Below the pieces are notes generated by a model. That model made no database searches, was not told the origin of the DNA, and was given only the letters and a program-made list of their open reading frames with translations. This document shows positions 1 through 11,661 of a DNA stretch of 64,000 bases, one piece after another; within the stretch, counting starts at the first letter, position 1, and the number at the start of each line of letters is the position of its first letter. The stretch spans positions 54,901 through 118,900 of the forward strand of contig JALJCO010008632.1 in assembly GCA_023101725.1 (NCBI GenBank), in the 5' to 3' direction. The DNA comes from Atherinomorus stipes. Lineage: Eukaryota; Chordata; Actinopteri; Atheriniformes; Atherinidae. A program made the position numbers and the translations under genes.

Positions 1-1181
1 ATGAAATCTGACATTATATTTTTACCTAAAAATAAAACCTTCCTGAATAATCCTTCATCCCTCTCTGAATTTCAAATGAACAAAAAGAACAACTGGAAGG
101 ACTTGAATAATTTACAATTGGCTCTATAAACTGCAAAACAATGGCCACTTGTCTTTACAACGTCTGGGTAGTGTGTCATTTTGGTGAGCATTCATTCCAT
201 TTGACAGCCATAAATAAAAGAAAAGATCCTGATCAGTGTGGATCTTTCTTTAAATTTTGATTTAGCTGATAATATGCAGATTTAGCAGAGGAAGATTTCC
301 GTGGGCTGGACATTCACAGACCTTAGAATGACACAGAACACTACAAACCACCAAGCTGTTGACTGAAACCAGTCTTCTACAATACAGATTTGTACAGGTT
401 AGTCTGACCAAGATTATCCAAAACAGAAGATCTCAAAGGTGGAAAATCACACCGAGATAATTTATTTGAGGATATAGTTACCAACATATACACTCAACCA
501 AATTCAAACTTATGAGGTGCTCTATGTATTCTGTAGCAACCAGCACTTATTAAATGTACAGAACTGTAAAGCTGTTCAGATCTCATATCAATAATCAATA
601 TGTTCAGATTTTTTTGTTTGTTTTTTTTTTTTTGTTCCCAAGCTGGTTAATTGCTTTTTGGTCTGAGATATGATAGATCAGCTGGTAGAGATTGAATGCT
701 AACAAGGTTTTATACCTTGTTAGGCCACATACTTCAGGAAATCCAAAGGTGTGAATGAAAACCTATATTCATTCCTAGGACAGCTTTTCTCATTTCTATC
801 GTGGGGCTGAGCGATAACACCAAAATCTTATATCACAGTATAACTCATTCCATATCACATTAATGGTATACATACAATATAGCTTTTTTTTTTTTTTTGA
901 GGGGGGTCAGTTCAATTAATATATAATTTGTATCTGTGTGTGTCCACGATTAGGCACTCCACTGCAGCATTTTATTTGTCAAGATGGACCGCATGCACAG
1001 ACACGCGGCGCATCTTGACTTAAACAAACATGGAAGAGGACGTGGTAGACATTTTAGACCAGGATAATTAGTTCTCAACAAGGTTACCAGCCACACCAAA
1101 CCAAGGAGCTTGTACCTAAAAGAGGGACAACTTCTGTCGCATGGATGTGGTTTGGACGAATAAATAAAAGACAGATGTGGG
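1..1181. other. No gene seen; AT-rich, possible hAT terminus
   Basis: There is no sustained reading frame here. Long T runs occur at about 618-633 and 886-898. Around 803-890 the sequence GGGCTGAGCGATAACACC followed by repeated TATCAC resembles the ends of fish non-autonomous hAT elements of the GGGCTGGGCGATAT type, but no partner end or target duplication was found. Confidence 0.4.
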
Positions 1182-2221
1182 ATGACAAGAATGGACCAGC
1201 CATATTTCCTGCTGCTATGCACCTCTACCATCGCTCAGATCCGCACCAACATCCGCTTTGACGATGGGCTCACCATCCAGGATGCTTCAGGGATGATAAG
1301 CCTGCAGCATTTCACACCCAGTTGGAAGAATAGTTGGCTCGTCTCCTCTTCTTGTTTAATCCAGGATTTGATGTGTGTTGATGAGCAACTTTTTGCATTC
1401 AAAGGTTGGTGTGGCAATCGACAATATATACCTACAAAGCTCGCACAGTACGGGATCAAAATCTAGATCATCAGTGATGTGGCAACCTCCTACACCTGGT
1501 GGTTCTCTGGAAGTTAACCAGGGAATGAAGGCCACACTCCAACTGACAAAGGGGCTGCAGGGTCACTGTCACATGTGACAGCTTTTTTCTTCATTCATCT
1601 TGGCAGAGGAAGTCCTCAGGGAAAATTTTGCTCTAGTCAGCTCTATCAGGAAAACAATCCAGAGTTACTACTGCCAGTTTCTCCAGCTGTGTCTGAGAGA
1701 TTTCATCATCTATCTCCCCTTTACCAAAAACCACTATGGAACTATACCTGCCAAAGCGAGGGAGGATAGTGGTTCCTGTTTTTTTGTGCACAAAACATCA
1801 GTAACCAGCAAACAGTGATGGAGAAAGGAAGAAGCCTGCAGCAATCCTCAAGGTTGTTGGGACATACAGTTTTTGTTGGAGGTCTCATCATACTATGCTT
1901 TTGTCTTGTGGACATCAGCTCATCCTGCATGGGAGTCCTCCAAAACGTTCAATTGAAGGGTGTTCCTGGAAGAGTTGAAACACATGCTGGTAATCCAGCT
2001 ATTGAAAGACGGCAACATCCTCCACGCTCAACAGCTGCTGCTGCCATTGTTGTTGGAATACAGCAGCCTGGGTCAGATCTGACCCACAGCCCACCAGCAA
2101 AAACCAGAGAATGTGTGAACTGTGCACCAACAGGAGAAGAACTACAACCACTTGCACCAGCTGTGGAAAAGGTGTGTGTAAGGACCACTCATCTGTAGTC
2201 TGCACAACTTGCTGTCCTTAA
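1182..2221 (+). pseudogene. piggyBac-type transposase relic (DDE_Tnp_1_7 family)
   Basis: This is the decayed C-terminal two-thirds of a piggyBac transposase, the cut-and-paste enzyme that targets TTAA. Read across several frames, the family landmarks appear in order: FDD near 1259, VDEQLFAFKG at 1377, RQYIPTKLAQYGIK near 1420, SDVATSYTW at 1473, GLQGH near 1551, VTCDSFF at 1568, LPKRGRIVV near 1750, VVGTY near 1856, FVLWTS near 1898 and RVFLEEL near 1956. A C-terminal zinc-binding tail reads TCTSCGKGVCKDHSSVVCTT and stops at 2219-2221. The three aspartates of the catalytic triad are still codable (codons at 1380, 1476 and 1577), but stops at 1464 and near 1575 and multiple frameshifts rule out a product. 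The N-terminal region and the terminal repeats were not recognised. The piggyBac assignment is firm; the subfamily is not. Confidence 0.88.
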
Positions 2222-3330
2222 ACATCCATCCACATGCATATACATGGATCCACAAACAAATGGACACATGCACGCACTCGTACATGCACACATGCATAAC
2301 TAAGCATATACACTAACTGAATAAACTAACATTCTTGTTGCATTTTATAAAATCAAAGAATAAAAGACTACGTTTGACACAACATGTAAAGTCTGAATTC
2401 TTGTTTTCTTTTTTACTGGTCAAAAGTTACAATAATGATAAAAAAGAGAAATAAAATTATTAGTTTTGCAACTGGTGCTGTTGTAAAAAAAAATAAAGTT
2501 GCAGTAAATATAGTGAAAGTGAAAACTTGCCACCTGAAAAGTTTTGAGGTAATGAGCAATCGAACTAAATCATCAAGACCGACTCCAAATGAAACGACAA
2601 ATTGGAAAACAACCAAATATTTTGAGTGTTTATAGCATTTTATAAGAGCAAACAGGAGGTGGCCATGAACAAGCTGAGTGGAATTTTTTTCTGTTTTTCT
2701 GTTACTGCACAAAAATGCAACGATGCGTAGAATCACTGACACTAATTTGATCACACATTGAGCTGCAATTGTGGTTAAAATATGATACAGATGCGGGCAT
2801 GAAAAAGTTTCCCTTTGTGCCGACTGCCAGCCACTTACCAGCGACTTGTCTGCTAATTCAATCGCACAGAGAAACGCCTGTGTGCCCGATTTCAGAGCAT
2901 AAATGAATGCCCGGAACAAGGACGTTACCACACGCCAAGTTCGGACATCGTGGTGCACTACTACTGCACCACTTCTGGCAGAAAAAGGTGGAACTTTTCA
3001 TGCCCACATCTGTCACGTTAAGATTCTGGACGAACGATAGTGCTATTGATACTTTTTGAACGTCTGCCTAACTGTGGCTTTATCATGGTGGTGGAGTTAG
3101 ACAGACATACTTCCATTATTCTCACCCCCTTCACTCTGATCCACTCTGGTCTGCACCACGCAGCAAATCTGTTGCTGTTTTAGTCAATGAGAAGCAGTCC
3201 ACTACTTCGCTGGTGCTCCGCTCCGCTCCGGCACGTCCGCTCAGGTCCGTCAGCCTCGACCAAAAATATGGATCACCTCTATTTTCTGGTCCACTCCGGT
3301 CCACCCGACTCCGGAGGAAGTTGCAAGGCT
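2222..3330. other. No recognised gene; ACATGC-rich stretch then unique-looking DNA
   Basis: Positions 2222-2330 are a loose run of ACATGCA-like words just after the piggyBac stop codon, perhaps its 3' flank. From 2410 to 2960 the minus strand has an uninterrupted 181-codon frame with no motif I recognise and a hydrophobic, AT-driven C-terminus, so I do not call it a gene. The segment 3120-3330 is relatively GC-rich with repeated CACTCCGGTC-like words. Confidence 0.4.
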
Positions 3331-4614
3331 CAATGGGTCTCATTCATGAAACGTTAGTAAATTTACGAATAGATTTACTTGTAAAGGCCTACTCCACTAA
3401 AAATTTACTCCGGCTTCAGGAACACGTTTGGGAAACTCAGATTTGATCGTAAACACGTGTGTAGATCATGAATGCCAAACGATCGATTGACAGCACGCCC
3501 CCAGTTAACAGTTTTTACATAAATCACCCATGAATCAGCAATGAGCTCCATAAAAGGAGGTGCAGATTGACACAGGCTTACCTGTCAGTCACAAAGCAGA
3601 GAGAGAGAGAGCGAAAGGACTTCCCTGAAGCAGTGATAGAGATTATTTTGAGTGAAGTTGGTTAAAAAACAACAACAAAGAAACACATTATTTTAATCAA
3701 TTCATCAATTAGTAGGGGTGTGACAGGGACAGGCAAATCAAAAGCCTGGAAGGAATAACAGACGCAGTTCATGCGTCTCTGCTGTCCCCATGTCCGACGT
3801 AAAAAGAAGCACATTAGTGCACACAGAAAAAAGTTGGTAGACGAGCGCAGGAATTATTAGAGCGGTTTGCAGGAATCATCCGACTAAATGTTGAGGCCTA
3901 CATCTCTGATCGTTTGTCTTGTCTAGGATGGGGTGCTATTTGTGGAAACAGATAAATAAATGAATAAATAAATAAAAACAGAAGGGGGGGGTGAATTTAA
4001 ATTAACATTTTTAATCAGAAAAATCACCACATCATGTTTCTCACGCAGATGTTTTGTTCCGCATTTGCTTTCTTTTTTTCGGCGTGTGTGCGTGTGTCCC
4101 CATCCAAATAGCGCATCACTGCCATCATATCTGGTGTAGAGATCTTAGAACGGAGACGCACCGTCTCCGTTAAGATACAACAAATAAAATTCCTTCAGTA
4201 GCTACACTCGTGCAGCACGTACTGCTGCTGCTGCTGTGTTGAGACTGTTTGTCCGGTGATGCTGATCCACTGCTGCGGGACTCCAACAGTTCACACGAGG
4301 CAGAATCAAACCATCAAAATCACACCCACTGTGGCCTTAGACATAAAGGCACACAGCTTAGGAGAGGGGCAATTTCTGTCCGGGGGATGGGGCGGATATG
4401 CGTTTTCAACTGAATCTGTCCATAATAGAGCGCAGTATGAACTGAAATTGTAATTTACAACAGGGACAAGCATTATTTATATGTGTTCATAAATTTACAC
4501 AGGCGCTACACACAGTTGAGAGCATGTGTAGAGTTTATTAGTAACTACGAACAGATCAGAGCTACTAAAATGTTGATGAATGTGAGATTCACGTAAATTT
4601 ACGTCTACTAAGGG

Positions 4615-5270
4615 GGAATCCCATTTCACCCCTTAGCCCTTCCCCTCCGTTTTGCGCGTTCATGTGTAAGGGTAGGCGTGTCCCAATACCTGTTAGGATG
4701 GAGGGGAAGGGCTAAGGGGTAGGGCTATTCAAATGAAGATTTTTCAGGAGCACACTTAAAACGAAGGGGTATGAAAATCACTGGCAAGATGGCGGCTACT
4801 GAGTCCAAAAACATCCACAAATATAAATATTTCTCTATAAATAAGGTTTAAAAAGTGTGAAAACCATTGTATAGTCTAGTTTAACGCTGTTTAAATGTTT
4901 AACGGTCATTTTCTTTGCAAAATGCACATGAAAAAAAAAACTTGACTACTACATTGATGCTAAAGTTATATAAACGCTACCAGGCTGAAAACCAGCGGTG
5001 CTCTGCAGCCCTGATAATTTACAGTGATAGATGATCAATAAAAAATTCAGCAACATCGCTGCTGGTCTTCATTTACATATCGGTCCTTCGTGGGATATAA
5101 CACAAGCAGGGATGTCATGCACAAATCGAATTTGCTTGTTAACGTTAATCCAGAGCTGTAGACGGCTGATTTCTCCAGATTTGCGTCGACAGCTCAGCGC
5201 ATATCTGCCAAACACAAGCCGGTGGGATCACTGATGACGTATGTGATAGTTGAATGGGTGTCCAGTTTAC
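4615..5270. mobile_element. Possible nested DNA element starting with a C/G-rich hairpin
   Basis: The sequence changes character at about 4615 (GGGGGAATCCCATTTCACC) and returns to Harbinger-like subterminal sequence at about 5270. The right boundary GAATGGGTGTCC is only a rough inverted match to the left one. No transposase is visible. Boundaries are approximate. Confidence 0.35.
4628..4720. repeat. Perfect 21-bp inverted repeat, 51-bp loop
   Basis: ACCCCTTAGCCCTTCCCCTC plus C at 4628-4648 is exactly complementary to 4700-4720. It lies at the left edge of the possible nested element and is probably a subterminal hairpin of that family. Confidence 0.85.
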
Positions 5271-5320
5271 ACACAAATTCGCTCTGCTCACGTTTCATGA
5301 AGGAGACCCATTGAGTGTAG

Positions 5321-5836
5321 ACATCCGGTTATAAAAGATTTTTTTTACATCTACACCAGAAATACCTGATTGATGTGTATAACTTGTTGGGGACAATGTA
5401 CTCACCCATAACAGATGACTAAAATATCAAAACCTGGCTAAAATGATGCAATGTTTCCTTTGAAGTTGCAATGAATGAAAAGTTTGTTGTCGCTGCTGTT
5501 TATTTATACTCTTTACCGCTTGAACTTGAAAATCTTGTGCATGCTTCTTAGCCTGCTTTTTGGCTGAACAAGGAGGGGGCTGTCAGAATCACGCAGAGTT
5601 AGTGTACGAGGGTTTTTGCAACCCGCCGGAAAGATGGGCTGGAGCACAGCGAAGCGGATCAGAGCGGGAAGGAGCGGAAGCAGTGGACGGGAAGTGTCAC
5701 GGCTCTCCTTCACTTACCTTTGCATCCAAGCTTCTTAAGTGCTGTCTGAACAAGTGTTCTCGACCACTGAAGACACGCTGTGTCCAGAGCGGTATCGGCT
5801 GCAGCCTGAGAAAGTAAATATGTTGATTTTTCTTAA
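5321..5836. other. No gene seen between two DNA elements
   Basis: This is mixed sequence with short open frames on both strands (for example 5513-5713 minus and 5560-5817 plus) that shadow each other and match nothing I recognise. Confidence 0.35.
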
Positions 5837-6376
5837 AGGTAGAGTCTGGAGTTTTTCCCCATTTCTCCTTCCTCCCCAAAAACACTATTCAAACTGAAAG
5901 CCCCTCCCCTTGGGCTAATGGTCAACCCTGGGCCTCTCCTTCAAAGCGCAGAAGTGGGTGAAACCCAAACCAATAATAAACCCGGTTTTCGAGCGTGCAC
6001 TATTTAAAGCTCTTTTCGCTGCAGAATTTTCCTTTTCTTTGCTGCATCCACTATTTTTATTGAGAATTCGAGTGAATCTGCTGTCATTGTTTGTTTTTTT
6101 TATTTTATTTTTTAAAGTCTCCTCCAAACAAGTTTATCCCCACAAAGCGCTACGCCCTTAGCACTGTCTGGAGAAAATATGCAAATTCCCACCCAGAAAC
6201 GTCCCGAACACACGGAAACAAAGGGAAAATACAAAAGTACGAAATACAGTCAGGGAGGGGTTGCAAACAAAACTGACCACCATATGAGAGAAGAGGCCCA
6301 AAGGTGTGGATTAAGCCGGATTTCACTCACACAAATCTAGCGTTTATTTTTAGAGGGGAAACTCTGGATTCTACCT
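5837..6376. mobile_element. TTAA-flanked MITE, family A (AGGTAGAG ends)
   Basis: The element begins AGGTAGAGTCTGGAGTTT and ends with the inverted partner AAACTCTGGATTCTACCT. It is bounded on both sides by TTAA (5833-5836 and 6377-6380), the target duplication made by piggyBac and Kolobok transposases. The 540 bp interior has no coding capacity. The AGG start differs from the CCY start usual for piggyBac, so a Kolobok-like source is also possible. Confidence 0.75.
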
Positions 6377-6785
6377 TTAATAAAAAACTGTTTGGGCCAA
6401 ATGCTGCAGGAGAAGTGTCCACTGCGCTGTTCTGTTTACAGTATGGATGTTGTTTTTCTACGATGCTTCGGTTCTGTTCTGATCCTCTTTGTGGGAATAA
6501 AAAAACATTGACTCTTTTAACATAAAGTAATGTCTTTTACTATTTTCTCTAAATTACGTTGTAGTATTAATATGACTATCGATAAATATTTGTATCAATA
6601 AGGAGTATCGATATTGGTGTCAGTGATAAAATCATAGCAATATGCATCCCTAGTTATAATTAATGTAGCTGTTATAAGGTTACATATTTCATTTACATTT
6701 AGTAATACAAGAAAATCCAGTGGTAGTGAGGAAAAAGCAAGTGGCTGTTTTTGAGGTTCTTCATAATCAAGCGTATTGTGTAAAC

Positions 6786-6969
6786 CAAGGTTCTTCAATT
6801 TGGTCCTACACGAGCGGCAATCCTGCAGGTTTTTAGTGTGTCCCTGCTCAGACACACCTGACTCAAGTTAAACGGATCCATCAGTCAATGATGTTCAGGA
6901 CAATGATTCAATAATCTGAGTCAGGTGTGTTTGAGGAGGGGCACATTGAAAAACTGTAGGGGAACCCTG
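6786..6969. mobile_element. hAT MITE, 184 bp, with 8-bp target duplication
   Basis: GTGTAAAC occurs exactly at 6778-6785 and 6970-6977, immediately outside CAAGGTTC... and ...GAACCCTG ends. The core GAGTCAGGTGTGTTTGAGGAG is shared with a second copy at 43175-43384. An 8-bp duplication and C-A-rich inverted ends fit the hAT superfamily. Confidence 0.82.
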
Positions 6970-6980
6970 GTGTAAACAAA

Positions 6981-8035
6981 CTCGCATTTAAGGGGATAAA
7001 TATTTTTAAAGGAATGGATTTTTTTTCTACAAATGACAAGAATGAAAGTTATTTAAAACATTTACGCTGTAAAAGTAAAAAAAAAAAAAGCAAAGAAAAT
7101 AAATATACATATATATATATATATATATATTAGGAGGAGGCTATTTTTGGCCACGAACAAACCAAAAGGGTAGGAAATTCCAAGAAATCCCAAGGGTTAA
7201 TGATAGTTGATAAACTAATGTGAGTGTCTTTCAGTCCTAACTTGTGTAATCTGATTCAGGCCTGTATGAAGGCACAGATACTTTCTGCATGTTTGCAATT
7301 CCTCAAGAGCTTTTGGCACTGTACCAAAGTTTAACAATGGCTGCAGGGATTGTCTTGTGACGGTCACACAGCTCTCTCTCCTCTGCTAAAATTCCTAACA
7401 GCCAGTGAGGGAACTGTTTGAATTAGTGTAAGATATGATAAGTTCTGTATGTTGAAGAGGAACCAGAAACAGGAATCAGTGTGCTATAATGTCAGCCTTT
7501 AGCACCCCCACCAAAGACCAACCAGAATGTTCAGTAACTGCAATGAGTTAAAAACGTCTTTGTTCCAGCTTGTATATATGCCCAGCCCTGTTCTCTGGAA
7601 AGCAAGCTGGAAGTACCTGTGGGATGGGTGAAACAGGCATTTCTGTAGAAATGCCTTTTTGTCCCCCATGTGCACCATGTCACAGGTGGATCTAAAAGAA
7701 GCTTAAAGATAAAAACACCCATGACTTACAAAAATAGGCTGATTTGAAATCAAGTACACTTAACAGTTGTAGCACATTGTGATAAATAAACAGGTGATGT
7801 CAGCAGGAGCTTGGGGTCGTAATTTGGTACAAAACCAAAAAGCCAAATCTGTTAGAGGCAAAGATGGATGGTGAATGTCTAATGTATCCACATTATGCCT
7901 GAGAAAAATGAAATTTCATTGAAGGGATTTACATTTTTCTCTGTACACTGCAGAATATTACAAATGTAGAAATTCTGGAGTAATTTACGTGAATAAAGGA
8001 CAAGTGAAAAAGTCTAATCTTGACCAACACCATCA
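6981..8035. other. No gene seen; includes a (TA)n run
   Basis: AT-rich DNA with a pure dinucleotide run at 7105-7131 and an A run near 7079. Nothing else stands out. Confidence 0.45.
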
Positions 8036-8059
8036 GGGTTCTACAGTGTTATGGGATTG

Positions 8060-9395
8060 GATCACATTTCTGGTGGTATGGGATTAGTTTGGGGTTCTTT
8101 GGTTGTATGGACTTGGATCAGGGTATTGTGGTTTTATTGACTTGGATCAGGGCTCTGTGGTGGAATGGGGGTTGAATCAGGGTTCTGTGGCTGGTGTTGG
8201 GGTTGGATCAGGGCTCTGTGGTGGAATGGGGTTGGATCAGGGTTCTGTGGCTGGTGTTGGGGTTGGATCAGGGTTCTTTGGCTGGTATTGGGGTTGGATC
8301 AGGGCTCTGTGGTGGAATGGGGGTTGGATCAGGGTTCTGTGGTGGTATTGGGGTTGGATCAGGGCTCTGTGGTGGATATGGGGGTTGGATCAGGGTTCTG
8401 TGGCTGGTATTGGGGTTGGATCAGGGTTCTGTGGCTGGTATTGGGGTTGGATCAGGGCTCTGTGGTGGAATGGGGGTTGGATCAGGGTTCTGTGGTGGAA
8501 TGGGGGTTGGATCAGGGTTCTGTGGTGGTATTGGGGTTGGATCAGGGTTCTGTGGTGGAATGGGGGTTGGAATCAGGGTTCTGTGGTGATATGGGGGCTG
8601 GAATAAGGGTTCTGTGGTGATATGGGGGTTGGATCAGGGTTCTGTGGTGATATGGGGGCTGGAATAAGGGTTCTGTGGTGATATGGGGGTTGGATCAGGG
8701 TTCTGTGGCTGGTATTGGGGTTGGAATCAGGGTTCTGTGGTGGAATGGATCAGGGTTCTGTGGTAATATTGGGGTTGGAATCAGGGTTCTGTGGTGGAAT
8801 GGGGGTTGGATCAGGGTTCTGTGGTGGAATGGGGGTTGGATCAGGGTTCTGTGGTGATATGGGGGTTGGATCAGGGTTCTGTGGCTGGTATTGGGGTTGG
8901 AATCAGGGTTCTGTGGTGGAATGGATCAGGGTTCTGTGGTAATATAGGGGTTGGAATCAGGGTTCTGTGGTGGAATGGGGAGTTGGATCAGGGTTCTGTG
9001 GTGATATAGGGGTTGGATCAGGGTTCTGTGGTGGAATGGGGGTTGGAATCAGGGTTCTGTGGTGATATGGGGGTTGAATCAGGGTTCTGTGGCTGGTATT
9101 GGGGTTGGATCAGGGCTCTGTGGTGGAATGGGGGTTGGATCACGGTTCTCTGGCTGGTATTGGGGTTGGATCAGGGTTCTGTGGCTGGTATTGTGGTTGG
9201 ATCAGGGTTCTGTGGTGGAGTGGGGGTTGGATCAGGGTTCTGTGGCTGGTATTGTGGTTGGATCAGGGTTCTGTGGTGTAATGGGGGATGGATCAGGGTT
9301 CTGTGGCTGGTATTGGGGTTGGATCAGGGTTCTGTGGTGGAATGGGGGTTGGATCAGGGTTCTGTGGCTGGTATTGTGGTTGGATCAGGGTTCTG
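8060..9395 (+). repeat. 30-31 bp minisatellite, about 42 copies
   Basis: The unit is TTGGATCAGGGTTCTGTGG followed by either TGGAATGGGGG (30 bp) or CTGGTATTGGGG (31 bp). The first units (8036-8160) are more diverged. Because one unit type is a multiple of three and stop codons are rare in it, all three forward frames stay open for 60-167 codons and give glycine/tryptophan-rich peptides of the DQGSVVEWG kind. I read these as repeat artefacts, not genes. A block of about 97 bp at 8702 recurs near 8876, which suggests segmental duplication inside the array. Confidence 0.95.
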
Positions 9396-10050
9396 ATTCA
9401 CTCCTAACTCGTCGCTTTGAGGCTTGGGAAGGCTCCCTCCGCGTCACCTGTTTACGCGTGATGCAGAGGGTCTCTCATTGAATGTTATGGAAATCCCTAA
9501 TCAACAGTATTTGACAACATGAGAGCATAAAAGAGGAGCATTTTCCAGTGATTTTGATTAGCATAAAATCTGCTACGATCCTTTTACGGCTGATTTATTT
9601 TTTACATTTTCAACCATATTTTGGACTTCAGCTTCATGATGTCGCGCTTCTCTGAATGGGCTATATGCACGATTCCACTACTTCCTGTACTTCAGACAGT
9701 ATGTCTTTCATTACTGGACAAACTGATTAATCTCAGTGTGTTTGACCAGTTATTGAGGTCAAAACCTGTTGTATTGTTAAAATATCCTTCAAAGTGTGGT
9801 AAGAAGAGCTGACAACTTTGAGGTGGTAAAAGCTTCACTATCCCAACTTTTTGTGGTATGGAGGAATGTTTCCATCTCCAGGAAAAGTTTTGTTTCTGTC
9901 ATATTTTCACTTGCTGATATTTTCTGATGAATGATTCCTGAGATATGACTATGCTATGTATGAAGTGTAAATCACGCCGAAATTTAAACTTGTGTGTGAA
10001 AGTGTTATTGTGCAGCAGGCGGTACAGGTTGTGTATTTTATGCATATTTT
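9396..10050. other. No gene; contains a Tc1-family end fragment
   Basis: Positions 9660-9765 match the terminal region of the Tc1-type element at 30.6 kb: CCACTACTTCCTGTA, then TCTTTCATTACTGGACAAAC and TGATTAAT. It is a short orphan end. The rest is featureless. Confidence 0.5.
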
Positions 10051-10061
10051 AAGGAAGGGGG
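10051..10061 (+). other. Polypurine tract preceding an LTR
   Basis: AAGGAAGGGGG lies directly before the TGTCAC start of the LTR. This is the position at which plus-strand DNA synthesis of a retrotransposon is primed. Confidence 0.5.
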
Positions 10062-10416
10062 TGTCACGGCTCCTCTGATCTGCAGGGGAGGTTCCCTCTG
10101 CTGATCAGAGATGAGCCTTGTAAAATGGAGTAACCTGTGGCTCATTATTTCGGCATGATTCTACTAACATTGTCCCTCTCTGCTCCTCCAGGTATGCTTT
10201 GTCTTTTGTTTCAGGTTTGCTTTTGGTTCTGCACCCAGTCATATGTGCACATACATATTAATTCACACTCACACTGCATGGATCCGTCACTTCTACATAT
10301 TCACACATCATGTTAGTTATTACAGTTAAACTTTTAGCATTATTATTTACAATAAAAGTAGTTTGGCCTAAACCTTGTCTCCCCTCATTCTTGTCATGGG
10401 CTTTGAGCCTGTGACA
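10062..10416 (+). mobile_element. Candidate 3' LTR of a retrotransposon, 355 bp
   Basis: The block starts TGTCACGGCTC and ends GAGCCTGTGACA, so it has the TG...CA ends and short inverted termini of an LTR. It carries an AATAAA signal at 10351 and an adjoining polypurine tract upstream. No gag or pol sequence and no 5' LTR were recognised in the window, and flanking 5-bp words do not match. It is most likely the 3' end of a truncated element. Confidence 0.5.
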
Positions 10417-11660
10417 AGTGTGTTTTCTGCACACACTAATCAGCAGTTTTTGTGGTCATATTGTCTCTGAAAGGCCTCAATTGAAAGGAACACACCTACA
10501 TGGGCCTGTTTGACATAATAGACTGTGAGACTTGCGGGGGAGTAGTGTGGAATGGTAACACATACCAGTAAGATGAAAGCGTTCAGGTAGCCACGCCAAG
10601 TGTGTGTGTGTTTGAGTATGTGTGTGTGTCTGCCAGCACATCATCAAACAATGTGCGGAGGATTTTAAAATGCTAGCCTTGCACGTCTCTCACGGCTACA
10701 GCATTTGACTCTCGTCTTCATGTTGAATGCGTTGGCTGGTGAAGACTTGATGCATTGAATTCATATAATCTCACTATCTAATGGTGTATCACTTTCAAGG
10801 TTTTAACTACTTAAGAAAAAGTTGTAGTTGTCGTAGTAGTAGTAGCGGCATTTACCAACTTTAAACCATGACGGCTGAAACCGAAGGACGACACATCAAC
10901 ACAGTGAATCACTCCCTGTACTCATGTCTCTGTGAGGCACTGGAGTTCAGTATGTTCATTCTAGCTGAGGAAATCGAGAAAACTTTCACAGACTGAGGAA
11001 GATTTTATATTCATTTAACTGTTTTACATTTGTGCATACTGAATATATGACAGACAAGAAGTAAGTGCAAGTTATCAGGATCAAAAACTATTCGTCAACA
11101 CTGGAGTGTATGGACACACAGATCAACCTGTGTACTGTAGCATTAATAGAACCATGCGTCCCTGCTGACTTTTGCTCATACTCATACTTGTGCACGCAGA
11201 GATACAGTAGTTCATATGAGCAGCACTATATAACCACAAACATGCACACATGCAGCCCTCACATGTATTCAAAGTGAGAACTGCATGCAGATTGTATTCT
11301 AGAACATGTGAGATAAAACTTTTGGTGTTAAAAATGGAAGCTTTTGAAACTACCAGTGTTTTCTTCCTTTGTGTCTGGGTCTCCCCTCCCCTCCTTTTTC
11401 CATGGTTCCTTGCATGTCTGTGTTCACATGTGTGTGTTATCGGTTCATGTGTATTGAAAGGTCTGACCACTCCCCCTGCTCCTGTGTGACCTGCTGCTGG
11501 CAAACCTGTTCTTCATTTCCTATGAACTTCCACAGCAGATCAACCCCAGCTTTCTTTGTGGCTGCTGCCAGGTTCTTCTCTCACCCATAGTAGCAGTTAG
11601 ATGCTCTCAGGCCGACCCTTCTCAGTTCTTCTTGCCATGTCTCCCTGTTGATCAGCTTCA
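10417..11660. other. No gene recognised
   Basis: Contains short TG-rich runs (10600-10630), a TAG triplet run near 10836 and overlapping minor reading frames at 11065-11590 on both strands. None has a recognisable motif. Confidence 0.4.
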
Positions 11661-11661
11661 T

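Larger units (their letters stand above)
3331..5313 (+). mobile_element. 2-kb TIR DNA transposon, Harbinger-like, decayed
   Basis: Inverted 24-bp ends, CAATGGGTCTC...CATGAAACGT at 3331-3354 and its complement at 5290-5313, differ at one base. Inside, on the plus strand, 3630-3900 carries traces of the Harbinger Myb/MADF-like accessory protein: GVTGTGKSKAWKE, a one-base frameshift, ITDAVHAS, then MSDVKR and ERFAGII in other frames. In intact elements this protein binds DNA and helps the transposase. No transposase was recognised. No clean target duplication flanks the ends, and a second element appears to be inserted near 4615. The TIR pair is firm; the Harbinger label rests on the degraded protein. 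Confidence 0.55.

Noticed and set aside
2413..2958. 181-codon minus-strand frame
   Set aside because: No family motif, hydrophobic AT-driven C-terminus, and no splice or start context. Kept only as a note.
5695..5720. 5' LTR partner for the 10-kb LTR (TGTCACGGCTC)
   Set aside because: Only the first 11 bases match; similarity stops at once.
8060..9395. CRISPR array
   Set aside because: Repeats are head-to-tail without unique spacers, and the surrounding sequence is clearly vertebrate.
8103..9481. Multiple long frames in the 8-9 kb minisatellite
   Set aside because: They are translations of the tandem unit in all three forward frames.
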